From the NCBI GenBank assembly GCA_910587545.1, contig CAJUMI010000075.1, positions 1-12,807 of the forward strand: a stretch of 12,807 nucleotides of DNA. Reading direction: 5' to 3'. Of this stretch, positions 1 to 6,907 are shown piece after piece. A program made the translations under genes and the position numbers. Origin of the DNA: an uncultured Muribaculaceae bacterium (GTDB lineage Bacteria > Bacteroidota > Bacteroidia > Bacteroidales > Muribaculaceae). Within the stretch, counting starts at the first letter, position 1, and each line of letters starts with the position of its first letter. The notes beneath the pieces are model-generated. The model made no database searches, had not been told where the DNA came from, and saw only the letters and a program-made list of their open reading frames with translations.

Positions 1-1
1 C

Positions 2-751
2 CACGAAGATCCCATCGACATCCTCGAAATCGACAACACCGAGGTGCGCAAGGAACAGATCGAGCGACTCAACGAAGTCAAGGCCGACCGCGACGAAGCG
101 AAAGTCAAGGAAGCTCTCGCTGCAATCACCGAATGTGTCCGCACCAAGAAAGGCAATCTGCTCGACCTCGCTGTCAAGGCTGCCGGTCTGCGTGCCACTC
201 TCGGCGAGATCTCCGACGCTTGCGAAGAAGTTGTCGGGCGTTATAAAGCAATCATCAGAACAATCTCAGGCGTGTATTCAAGCGAAACAAAACAGGATCC
301 CGAGTTCCTGCGCGCACAGCAGATGTGCGAGGAATTCGCCAAACGTGAAGGTCGTCAGCCCCGTATCATGATCGCAAAGATGGGTCAGGACGGACACGAC
401 CGCGGTGCTAAAGTTGTTGCAACCGGTTATGCCGACTGCGGTTTCGACGTCGATATGGGTCCGCTCTTCCAGACTCCGGCCGAGGCTGCCCGCCAGGCTG
501 TCGAGAATGACGTCCACATCCTCGGCGTATCATCGCTTGCCGCAGGCCACAAGACTCTCGTTCCTCAGGTCATCGAAGAGCTCCGCAAGCTCGGCCGCGA
601 GGACATCATGGTCACAGCCGGCGGTGTGATCCCCGCGCAGGACTATGACTTCCTCTACAAGGCTGGCGTCGCTGCGATCTTTGGTCCCGGCACACGCATA
701 CCCGTGTCGGCCATCAAGATGCTTGAGCTCCTCAACGAGAGCGCAGAATAA
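2..751 (+). CDS. mutB: Methylmalonyl-CoA mutase large subunit, C-terminal part (5' truncated by window)
   Basis: This is the C-terminal 249 residues of the adenosylcobalamin-dependent mutase that interconverts succinyl-CoA and (R)-methylmalonyl-CoA, the cytoplasmic step leading to propionate in Bacteroidales. The reading frame is open from base 2 and codes HEDPIDILEIDNTEVRKEQ before any plausible start, so the gene begins upstream of the window; the GTG at 44 is an internal codon. Visible residues 1 to about 110 are the end of the TIM-barrel domain and the linker. The rest is the B12-binding domain, with the DxHxxG cobalt-ligand motif (DGHDRG, histidine codon 395-397), the VSSLAAGHKTL segment and the AGGVIP and FGPGT loops of the Rossmann-like fold. 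Codons are strongly C-ending, as in a highly expressed gene. The symbol for the large subunit varies between databases (mutB or scpA). Identification is secure; the small subunit is presumably upstream and not visible. Confidence 0.95.
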   Translation, partial: HEDPIDILEIDNTEVRKEQIERLNEVKADRDEAKVKEALAAITECVRTKKGNLLDLAVKAAGLRATLGEISDACEEVVGRYKAIIRTISGVYSSETKQDPEFLRAQQMCEEFAKREGRQPRIMIAKMGQDGHDRGAKVVATGYADCGFDVDMGPLFQTPAEAARQAVENDVHILGVSSLAAGHKTLVPQVIEELRKLGREDIMVTAGGVIPAQDYDFLYKAGVAAIFGPGTRIPVSAIKMLELLNESAE

Positions 752-769
752 CGAAATTCCCCAATCCCC

Positions 770-795
770 GATTCCCCGCCACAGTGTGGGGAATC
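770..795 (+). terminator. Stem-loop just after the mutase gene
   Basis: GATTCCCC (770-777) pairs perfectly with GGGGAATC (788-795) around a 10-nt loop. It lies 18 nt after the mutase stop codon. It has no U-tract and is followed within 10 nt by a longer hairpin, so it may be part of a tandem termination or mRNA 3'-end structure. The role is inferred from position only. Confidence 0.4.
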
Positions 796-804
796 ACATC
801 CCCT

Positions 805-837
805 GTACAGGCTTCGTCGTGATGACGGAGCCTGTAC
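805..837 (+). terminator. 14-bp stem-loop, probable end of the mutase transcript
   Basis: GTACAGGCT (805-813) pairs with AGCCTGTAC (829-837). The stem continues inward as TCGTC/GACGG with one G-U pair, giving 14 bp around the 5-nt loop GTGAT. The tail TGCTTTCGG is only weakly U-rich, so this is either an imperfect intrinsic terminator or a transcript-end stabilising hairpin. Confidence 0.5.
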
Positions 838-1090
838 TGCTTTCGGGCATCTCTAAACTGAGTCTGGAAATGGCTGTCGAGTCTGGCGACGATGTTGTGC
901 ATCTCTTTGTCTATTTTGTGTAATCTTCCGGCTCGTCAGACTATACGCCTGAATATTTAACTCTTCGCTCCAGTCAATTACATATGCACCGTAATTTCGG
1001 CTTGCGCCGAAATTCTTCCTATTCCGCATAGCCAATCTATATGCTTATCCCCGCTGATTTCACCACAGAGGTATGACATGCCTGTCAAAC
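838..1090. other. Non-coding stretch between mutase hairpins and tRNA terminator
   Basis: I find no convincing gene here. The short open frames on both strands (for example minus 853-1035 and the end of plus 645-923) lack a recognisable domain or a consensus promoter. The only marked structure is the 9-bp palindrome at 993-1014, listed separately. The stretch is probably an intergenic spacer. Confidence 0.5.
993..1014. repeat. Perfect 9-bp inverted repeat with TTGC loop
   Basis: AATTTCGGC (993-1001) and GCCGAAATT (1006-1014) are perfect reverse complements around the tetraloop TTGC. On the plus strand it is followed by CTTCCTATT, a poor U-tract. It could be a weak terminator or a copy of a dispersed palindromic element. 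No second copy is visible in this window, so its role is open. Confidence 0.5.
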
Positions 1091-1123
1091 AAAAAAAACG
1101 ATGCATCTTGTTGAGATACATCG
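1091..1123 (-). terminator. Intrinsic terminator of the tRNA-Glu transcript
   Basis: Read on the minus strand, CGATGTATC (1123-1115) pairs with GATGCATCG (1107-1099) through nine pairs including one G-U, around a 7-nt loop, followed by eight U residues (1098-1091). It begins 7 nt after the tRNA 3' end, a standard rho-independent terminator arrangement. Confidence 0.9.
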
Positions 1124-1130
1124 CTTTGTG

Positions 1131-1203
1131 TAGCGAATCCGGGACTCGAACCCGGGTTTCCGCCGTGAGAGGGCGGCGTGCTAGGCCACTACACTAAATC
1201 GCC
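1131..1203 (-). tRNA. tRNA-Glu, anticodon CUC
   Basis: A 73-nt cloverleaf is visible on the minus strand. The anticodon stem CCGCC/GGCGG encloses loop CTCTCAC with anticodon CTC (1167-1169), reading GAG codons. The T arm is CCGGG-TTCGAGT-CCCGG, the D arm carries the AGTGGCCTAG loop typical of glutamate tRNAs, and the variable loop has 4 nt. The acceptor stem GGCGATT/ATTCGCT is imperfect, with a G1-U72 wobble and a U6-U67 mismatch. CCA is not encoded, so tRNA nucleotidyltransferase would have to add it. The gene has its own promoter and terminator. It is most likely functional, but the weak acceptor stem is unusual enough to check against relatives. Confidence 0.92.
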
Positions 1204-1213
1204 TTTTGCACTG

Positions 1214-1245
1214 CAAAGGTAAGGCTAAATTTTGGTTTGACCAAA
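1214..1245 (-). promoter_or_regulatory. Bacteroidetes sigma-ABfr promoter of the tRNA
   Basis: On the minus strand a -33 TTTG (1245-1242) is followed after 20 nt by the -7 box TACCTTTG (1221-1214), a full match to TAnnTTTG. The -7 box ends 10 nt before the tRNA 5' end at 1203, so transcription starts close to or at the mature end. It is a textbook Bacteroidetes vegetative promoter. Confidence 0.88.
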
Positions 1246-1326
1246 TTTATTCAGGGGATTTTTACTATTTTTTTGCGAAGGAATCTGGCGAAAGCACGAT
1301 TTGATCTATAAGTGAGCTATATAGAT

Positions 1327-1357
1327 AAAAAAAGCATTCGCGATTAAACGAATGCTT
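1327..1357 (-). terminator. Intrinsic terminator of clpB
   Basis: On the minus strand AAGCATTCG (1357-1349) pairs with CGAATGCTT (1340-1332) as a 9-bp stem with an 8-nt loop, followed by a T-run. The hairpin begins 19 nt after the clpB stop codon and separates clpB from the tRNA promoter downstream. Confidence 0.88.
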
Positions 1358-1376
1358 CTTTAAGATACGGTATTGA

Positions 1377-3974
1377 TCAGTTTCTGAATATCAATTGCTC
1401 GCCTTTGTCGTCGACGTCGATGATAATCGGCTTGGTTTTGTCGACTGTCTGAGCAAGAATGTCTTTTGACAGGCGGTTGAGCACCTGACGGTGGATCACA
1501 CGTTTGACCGGACGCGCTCCGAATTCAGGATCGAAGCCTTCTTCGGCAAGGAAACCGAGTGCCTTGGGAGTCACATCAAGCTTGATACCGCTGTTGTAAT
1601 TGAGCATTTTCTGGATGCTCTTGATCTGCAAACCGACGATTTCCTCGATTTCAGCGCGATTGAGCGGTGTGAACATTATTATCTCGTCGATACGGTTGAG
1701 GAACTCAGGACGGATGGTCTGTTTCAACATCTCGAGAACCTGTTCTTTGGTTTTCTCGACTGTCTCAGCCTTGTTATCCTCGGTCATGGCTGCAAAATTC
1801 TCACGTATGAGCTGCGAACCCATGTTTGAAGTCATGATGATGATGGTGTTCTTGAAATTGACGTTGCGGCCCTTGTTATCGGTCAGACGTCCGTCGTCAA
1901 GAACCTGAAGCAGGATATTGAACACATCGGGATGGGCTTTTTCGATCTCATCGAAAAGGACAACAGAATACGGTTTGCGACGAACAGCTTCTGTAAGCTG
2001 GCCTCCTTCGTCATAACCGACATATCCCGGAGGCGCTCCGACAAGACGTGAGACAGAATGCTTCTCCTGATATTCGCTCATGTCAATACGGGTCATCATA
2101 TTCTCGTCGTCGAACAGATATTCAGCAAGAGCTTTGGCAAGCTCGGTCTTGCCGACGCCAGTAGTTCCGAGGAATATAAATGATCCGATAGGACGTTTCG
2201 GGTCGTTCAGGCCGGCACGGCTGCGGCGGACTGCGTCAGCAATCGCGCTGATAGCCTCGTCCTGGCCGACCACGCGGGAGTGGAGCTCGGCCTCGAGATG
2301 GAGCAGTTTCTCTTTCTCTGACTGCACCATCCTGTTGACCGGTATACCGGTCCAGCGGGATACTACGTCTGCGATATCCTCGGAATCAACTTCTTCCTTT
2401 ATCAAGGCTTTTTCGCCCTGCATCATGCGCAGCTGCTCCTGAATTGTCTCATTTTCTTTTTCCTTATCCTGAATACGGGAATAGCGGATCTCTGCGACCT
2501 TGGCGTAGTCGCCCTCGCGTTCTGCTTTTTCGGCATCGAAGTTGAGCTGCTCGATGTCGATCTTGTTCTGCTGTATGCGGTTGATGAGATCCTTCTCGGC
2601 TTTCCATTTCGCAGAGAACTCTTTCTCCTCTTCACGCAGCTGAGCCAGTTCTTTTTCGATTGTACGGACCTTCTCCTTGTCGCCTTCACGCTTGATGGCT
2701 TCGCGTTCGATTTCTTTTTGGGCGATCTTGCGCGAGATGTCATCGAGAGCCTGAGGCACCGAGTCGATCTCAAGTTTGAGTTTTGACGCAGCTTCATCGA
2801 TCAGGTCGATAGCCTTGTCGGGAAGGAAACGATCAGTTATATAGCGTTCCGAGAGCTGGACGGCGGCAATAATGGCCTCGTCGCGGATACGCACCTTATG
2901 GTGATTCTCATAACGCTCCTTAAGACCGCGGAGAATGGCAATGGCGCTCGCTTCGTCAGGTTCGTTGACCATCACCTTCTGGAAACGGCGCTCCAAAGCC
3001 TTGTCTTTCTCGAAATATTTCTGATATTCGTCGAGCGTTGTGGCTCCGATACTCCTCAGCTCACCTCGAGCAAGAGCCGGCTTGAGGATATTAGCCGCAT
3101 CCATAGCGCCCTCGCCCTTGCCGGCTCCGACAAGAGTATGGATCTCATCGATAAAGAGTATTATCTCACCGTCGGCCGAGGTGACCTCGTTGACAATCGC
3201 TTTCAGACGTTCCTCGAAATCTCCTTTGTATTTGGCTCCAGCCACGAGTGCGCCCATATCGAGCGAATAGATCTGTTTGGTGCGAAGATTCTCAGGCACG
3301 TCGCCCCTGACAATGCGGTGAGCAAGTCCTTCTGCGATCGCAGTCTTGCCTGTACCAGGTTCACCGATAAGCATAGGGTTATTCTTGGTCCTTCGGCTCA
3401 GGATCTGGAGCACACGTCTTATTTCCTCGTCACGTCCGATGACCGGATCAAGTTTGCCCGAACGGGCGCGCTCATTAAGATTGACGGCATATTTTGAAAG
3501 AGCGTTGTAAGTCTCCTCGGCGCCTTGATCTGTAGCTTTCTTACCTTTGCGGAGTTCTTCGATTGCAGCCTTAAGGTCCTTTTCTCCAAGCCCGGCATCC
3601 TTAAGAATGGTCGACGCCTGTGAATTGATATCGAATATAGCGAGCAATACAGCTTCGAGTGTGACATATTCATCGCCCTGCTTTTTTGCGATATCAAGAG
3701 CTTTCTGCAGCACATCGTTTGACGTGCGGCTCAGATAAGGCTCGCTGCCTGACACTTTGGGCAGTGAATCTATAGCTCTGTCGATCTGGGCATTTATCGA
3801 TGAAATATTGGCCCCGATCTTCTGAAAAATGAACTTCACAAGCGATTCGCCTTCTTCGATTACACCTTTAAGCAGATGGACAGGCTCGATTGCCTGCTGA
3901 CCTGCGCCACGTGTAATTTCAACCGCCTTCTGAATGGCTTCCTGCGACTTAATTGTAAAATTGTTGAAATTCAT
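1377..3974 (-). CDS. clpB: ATP-dependent chaperone ClpB (Hsp100 disaggregase)
   Basis: This cytoplasmic AAA+ hexamer extracts polypeptides from aggregates together with the DnaK system. At 865 residues it is the usual full ClpB length. It has the N-terminal Clp repeat domain (about 1-145), then NBD1 with Walker A GEPGTGKT (204-211) and Walker B ILFIDE (near 272-277). A long charged coiled-coil middle domain (about 400-530) marks ClpB rather than ClpA or ClpC. NBD2 follows with Walker A GTTGVGKT (603-610), pore loop GYVGYD (650-655) and Walker B VVLFDE (671-676), and the C-terminal domain ends GARPVKRVIHRQVL and beyond. The start at 3974 gives MNFNNFTIKSQEA, the normal family N-terminus. It appears monocistronic, with its own terminator. 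No exact TAnnTTTG box lies upstream; the nearest match is TATAGTTTG (4035-4027), one base longer, so a different or stress-type promoter is possible. Identification is certain. Confidence 0.99.
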   Translation of the reverse strand: MNFNNFTIKSQEAIQKAVEITRGAGQQAIEPVHLLKGVIEEGESLVKFIFQKIGANISSINAQIDRAIDSLPKVSGSEPYLSRTSNDVLQKALDIAKKQGDEYVTLEAVLLAIFDINSQASTILKDAGLGEKDLKAAIEELRKGKKATDQGAEETYNALSKYAVNLNERARSGKLDPVIGRDEEIRRVLQILSRRTKNNPMLIGEPGTGKTAIAEGLAHRIVRGDVPENLRTKQIYSLDMGALVAGAKYKGDFEERLKAIVNEVTSADGEIILFIDEIHTLVGAGKGEGAMDAANILKPALARGELRSIGATTLDEYQKYFEKDKALERRFQKVMVNEPDEASAIAILRGLKERYENHHKVRIRDEAIIAAVQLSERYITDRFLPDKAIDLIDEAASKLKLEIDSVPQALDDISRKIAQKEIEREAIKREGDKEKVRTIEKELAQLREEEKEFSAKWKAEKDLINRIQQNKIDIEQLNFDAEKAEREGDYAKVAEIRYSRIQDKEKENETIQEQLRMMQGEKALIKEEVDSEDIADVVSRWTGIPVNRMVQSEKEKLLHLEAELHSRVVGQDEAISAIADAVRRSRAGLNDPKRPIGSFIFLGTTGVGKTELAKALAEYLFDDENMMTRIDMSEYQEKHSVSRLVGAPPGYVGYDEGGQLTEAVRRKPYSVVLFDEIEKAHPDVFNILLQVLDDGRLTDNKGRNVNFKNTIIIMTSNMGSQLIRENFAAMTEDNKAETVEKTKEQVLEMLKQTIRPEFLNRIDEIIMFTPLNRAEIEEIVGLQIKSIQKMLNYNSGIKLDVTPKALGFLAEEGFDPEFGARPVKRVIHRQVLNRLSKDILAQTVDKTKPIIIDVDDKGEQLIFRN

Positions 3975-4088
3975 AATGGTGTTGATGAAATATTTGTTGT
4001 TCTAATTGAATCTGATTTTTATACGTCAAACTATAAATTGATAACAAACGCACGATGCATTTGTTTCGACGCACACCCCCAATAACGC

Positions 4089-4126
4089 AAAAGGCGTGCC
4101 GTTTAATCATGACCGGCACGCCTTTT
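4089..4126 (-). terminator. Strong intrinsic terminator of the six-gene operon
   Basis: AAAAGGCGTGCCG and CGGCACGCCTTTT form a perfect 13-bp stem (4089-4101 with 4114-4126) around a 12-nt loop, 16 nt beyond the stop codon of the MBOAT gene. The A4/T4 ends make it usable from either strand, but only the minus strand has a gene leading into it. Confidence 0.88.
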
Positions 4127-4142
4127 GGGGTATATTCTATAT

Positions 4143-5645
4143 TCAATACTGCAAATATACAAACGGCACAAGCTCGCTCTGGCGTGTCTGTATGACCAGA
4201 AACAGAATGGCTGCCAAAAAGATAGACTGTATGACAATCGGCATGGCATTATAGGCTTTTACAGTTCCTGTGGTCCATGATTTTGGGGTAAAGTGCATTA
4301 AATATCCAAGCCCCATTGCAGCTACGATCATCATATAGCTCTCGACAAACTGTCCGGCGATATCGACGTGGAAATCACTCCACATTTGCACCGCCATATC
4401 TCCGACAGTCTCGAGCGACGGGGCTCTGAACAAGGTGAAGCCGGCGACCACGAGCACAAACGTGACTGCCATATTGACAAAGCGTATGACAAAATTACCT
4501 TTCAGCGGCTCAGGCAGACGCCATACATTACGCAGCATCTTGTGGACCGCGAGCAGAAGTCCGTGATAAGCCCCCCAGATGATGTACATCCATGACGCGC
4601 CATGCCACAGACCTCCGAGAACCATTGTCAGAAAGTTATTGACGTATGTTCTGAATTTTCCTTTGCGGTTGCCGCCAAGCGGTATATAGAGATAATCGCG
4701 CAACCATGTCGAAAGCGATATGTGCCATCTGCGCCAGAAGTCCGACGGGTTCTGAGCCTTGAACGGCGCATTGAAATTGTCCTTGAATTCATAGCCGAGC
4801 AGCAGAGCTATGCCTATCGCCATGTCGGAATAACCCGAGAAGTCGCAGTAGAGTTGCAAGGTGAAGCCGATGCACCCCATCATGTTTTCAAAACCGGAAT
4901 ACAGAGCCGGATTGTCGAAGATGCGGTCAACAAAATTTCCGCTAATGTAATCGGCCACAATGACTTTCTTGACGAGTCCGAACATTATCAGTACAAGTCC
5001 CCGGCTGATCTGCTCGCGGGTGGCCTCGGGACGCGAATAAATCTGCGGCATCATGTCTTTGGCCCTCACGACAGGACCGGCGAGCAGGGGTGGAAAAAAT
5101 GTAAGGAAGAAACAATAGTCGATGAAATTGCGTGCAGGCTGCATCTCTCGCCGATAGATGTCGACTATATAACTTATCGATCTGAACGTAAAGAACGAGA
5201 TACCGGCGGGCAGCACTATGTCGAGGACGTCGAAATCAGTTGTCGCAACGCGGTTAAGTGCATCGACAAGCAGATTGAGATACTTGAAGTAGACAAGCAT
5301 GCCTACATTGACGGCAACATTGACAAAGACCACGGCGCGACGTTTCCAGTCGGTACGAAGCTCCCCGAGCAGTCGTCCGAGCAGATAGTCGCTTATACAT
5401 ATCCCGAGTAGTATGAAGCAACACCATGCGCTTGATTTATAGTAGAAATAAAGGGAAAAAAGAATTACGAAAACCATGCGAAGGCGGCTGTGCCCTCTCA
5501 TAGCCCGGTAGACGCACAGAAACACCGTAAACAGTATAAGGAAAAGCCCGGTGTTGAACAGCAGGGGTGAACCCGCATCATACTGCATGATTTCACGCAG
5601 GCGCTCAAGAAACGAAAGATCCGGAAGATGAAAGAGATTTTCCAT
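4143..5645 (-). CDS. MBOAT-family O-acyltransferase (AlgI/PatA/DltB-like), inner membrane
   Basis: A 500-residue polytopic membrane protein of the membrane-bound O-acyltransferase family. Known members such as AlgI, PatA and DltB pass an acyl group (often acetyl) across the inner membrane for O-acylation of alginate, peptidoglycan or teichoic acid. Family signatures are clear: LPAGISFFTFRSISYIVD (about 145-162), FFPPLLAGPVVRA (183-195), the DFWRRWHISLSTWLRDYLYIPLGG core (302-325) and the invariant WHGASW with the catalytic-type histidine (H348), followed by GAYHG (H361). About ten hydrophobic segments span the chain, and length is normal for AlgI-like proteins. The ATG shares one base with the stop of the upstream SGNH gene (TAATG), suggesting translational coupling. 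The adjacent SGNH proteins are the expected extracytoplasmic partners. The acyl donor and glycan acceptor cannot be read from sequence. Confidence 0.95.
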   Translation of the reverse strand: MENLFHLPDLSFLERLREIMQYDAGSPLLFNTGLFLILFTVFLCVYRAMRGHSRLRMVFVILFSLYFYYKSSAWCCFILLGICISDYLLGRLLGELRTDWKRRAVVFVNVAVNVGMLVYFKYLNLLVDALNRVATTDFDVLDIVLPAGISFFTFRSISYIVDIYRREMQPARNFIDYCFFLTFFPPLLAGPVVRAKDMMPQIYSRPEATREQISRGLVLIMFGLVKKVIVADYISGNFVDRIFDNPALYSGFENMMGCIGFTLQLYCDFSGYSDMAIGIALLLGYEFKDNFNAPFKAQNPSDFWRRWHISLSTWLRDYLYIPLGGNRKGKFRTYVNNFLTMVLGGLWHGASWMYIIWGAYHGLLLAVHKMLRNVWRLPEPLKGNFVIRFVNMAVTFVLVVAGFTLFRAPSLETVGDMAVQMWSDFHVDIAGQFVESYMMIVAAMGLGYLMHFTPKSWTTGTVKAYNAMPIVIQSIFLAAILFLVIQTRQSELVPFVYLQY

Positions 5646-6907
5646 TATCGGTCTGAATTTAGAGAATTAACGATGGCTTCGTAAAGCATATAGCCCGAGA
5701 GTTCATATCCCTGCCGGCTGTAGTGGATACGGTCGCGGCTGAAGAGACCGGCTTTGATCCATTGGGTCGAAGATCCTTTTCCGCCGGCCACTTCATACCA
5801 GTCATATACGGCCACACCATGCTCGCGACCGTAGCGGTTTATCGTCTCGCGGACCGTCGCCACACGATCGTTGACCGCATAGGACGAACCTCTGCGGCGT
5901 CTGAGTCGGCGCTGACACTCGGCAGGCGTGACGAGCATCAGGCCGGCCTGCGGATTATTGGTCCGGATATCGTTTACGAGACGGTCGATCTGAGCCTCGA
6001 ACTCACCGACATCAAGACGGCCGAACGCCTCATTGGTTCCGAGACTGACAATGATGAGCCGAGGTTCAAGCATAGCTATTGACCGGCCGAAGTCCTCGAC
6101 TCGTCCATAACTCATATAGGTGGCGCCGTTGATGCCTATGGAGTGGTAGACCACGCCGATCATGTCGCTGACCAGTTCCATGCCATATACAGACACCTCG
6201 CCGAATGACGACAGACTGACCGTTATCTCCTCACAGGGGAAAGGCAGGCCCACCTCGATGCAGCCGACTTGATCGTCTACGGCATATACAAGCGGAGAAC
6301 CGTTATAATCAACAGAACTGACATTCAATGAATTGCCATGATAGTAGATATACATGCGCTCAAACGCTTCGGAAGCCGAGATCCGGAAGTCAAAATCAGA
6401 AGACATCGGAGTAAGCGATACGCCGGTAAAGCCCATCTTTGACGACCACGGATATTTGAGCAGTTTCTCTGACGAGAACGACGATGTCGAAGTGATTGAA
6501 TAATCCTGAGGTTCATTTGTTCCGGCAATCTCAAGAGGCACTATCAGTCCGCGGCCGGCCGAGCCGTAGCGGTTCTGCAAAAGCCGACGGGTATATCCGG
6601 TCGACATGTCGGCCTGCACATGGGAGTCTCCGATATGGACAATGCGCACCGGTGTGGCCTCACTGCGGCTAAAAGCATCGGCAAGCATGCTCCAGTCGGT
6701 TCCGTTAAGCCGGATGAAATTTTCAGAGATGCTGACAAACGGGTATTTCGAGATGTCGACTGTGTCGGTCAAAGACCCGCCGTCGGCCTCAAATTCGGGA
6801 TTATTGCGGATGAATGAGTCATCGGCATACTCTTTATCATCGTCGGCCGAGGCTGTCACGGCAAACATCGGAAACAAGCACAGACAGAACAGATCAATGG
6901 CTCTCAT
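5645..6907 (-). CDS. Secreted SGNH/GDSL-type esterase or acyltransferase (first MBOAT partner)
   Basis: A 420-residue protein with a Sec signal peptide (hydrophobic 5-18, likely cleavage after ASA near 21), so probably periplasmic. The SGNH blocks are in order: block I HIGDSH (nucleophile Ser95), block II glycine near INGATY (Gly261), block III SLGTNE (Asn292), and block V DRIHYS with Asp392 and His395 completing the triad. About 160 residues between blocks I and II are far longer than in a compact SGNH domain and look beta-rich (for example MYIYYHG, SLSSFGEVSVYGMEL). PatB/Ape1 peptidoglycan esterases carry a carbohydrate-binding module in the same place, so this may be a glycan-binding insert; that is inference. 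It overlaps the upstream gene by 14 nt and is coupled to the MBOAT gene downstream. It could transfer or remove O-acyl groups on a surface glycan. Confidence 0.88.
   Translation of the reverse strand: MRAIDLFCLCLFPMFAVTASADDDKEYADDSFIRNNPEFEADGGSLTDTVDISKYPFVSISENFIRLNGTDWSMLADAFSRSEATPVRIVHIGDSHVQADMSTGYTRRLLQNRYGSAGRGLIVPLEIAGTNEPQDYSITSTSSFSSEKLLKYPWSSKMGFTGVSLTPMSSDFDFRISASEAFERMYIYYHGNSLNVSSVDYNGSPLVYAVDDQVGCIEVGLPFPCEEITVSLSSFGEVSVYGMELVSDMIGVVYHSIGINGATYMSYGRVEDFGRSIAMLEPRLIIVSLGTNEAFGRLDVGEFEAQIDRLVNDIRTNNPQAGLMLVTPAECQRRLRRRRGSSYAVNDRVATVRETINRYGREHGVAVYDWYEVAGGKGSSTQWIKAGLFSRDRIHYSRQGYELSGYMLYEAIVNSLNSDR

Noticed and set aside
44..46. GTG as the start of the first gene
   Set aside because: The same frame is open back to the window edge and encodes conserved mutase sequence, so the gene is cut by the window and GTG is internal.
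853..1035. 60-codon minus-strand frame in the spacer after the mutase gene
   Set aside because: It has no recognisable motif or consensus promoter, and the perfect palindrome 993-1014 lies inside it; spurious translation of spacer is more likely.
2898..3497. 199-codon open frame on the plus strand
   Set aside because: It is a shadow of clpB in the opposite strand, covering the NBD1 coding region.
4027..4035. TATAGTTTG as the clpB -7 box
   Set aside because: It has one base too many for TAnnTTTG and no TTG at the expected distance, so it is not listed as a promoter.
4602..5411. 269-codon open frame on the plus strand
   Set aside because: It is antisense to the MBOAT gene, whose family motifs are unmistakable; the translated product shows no recognisable domain and no promoter precedes it.
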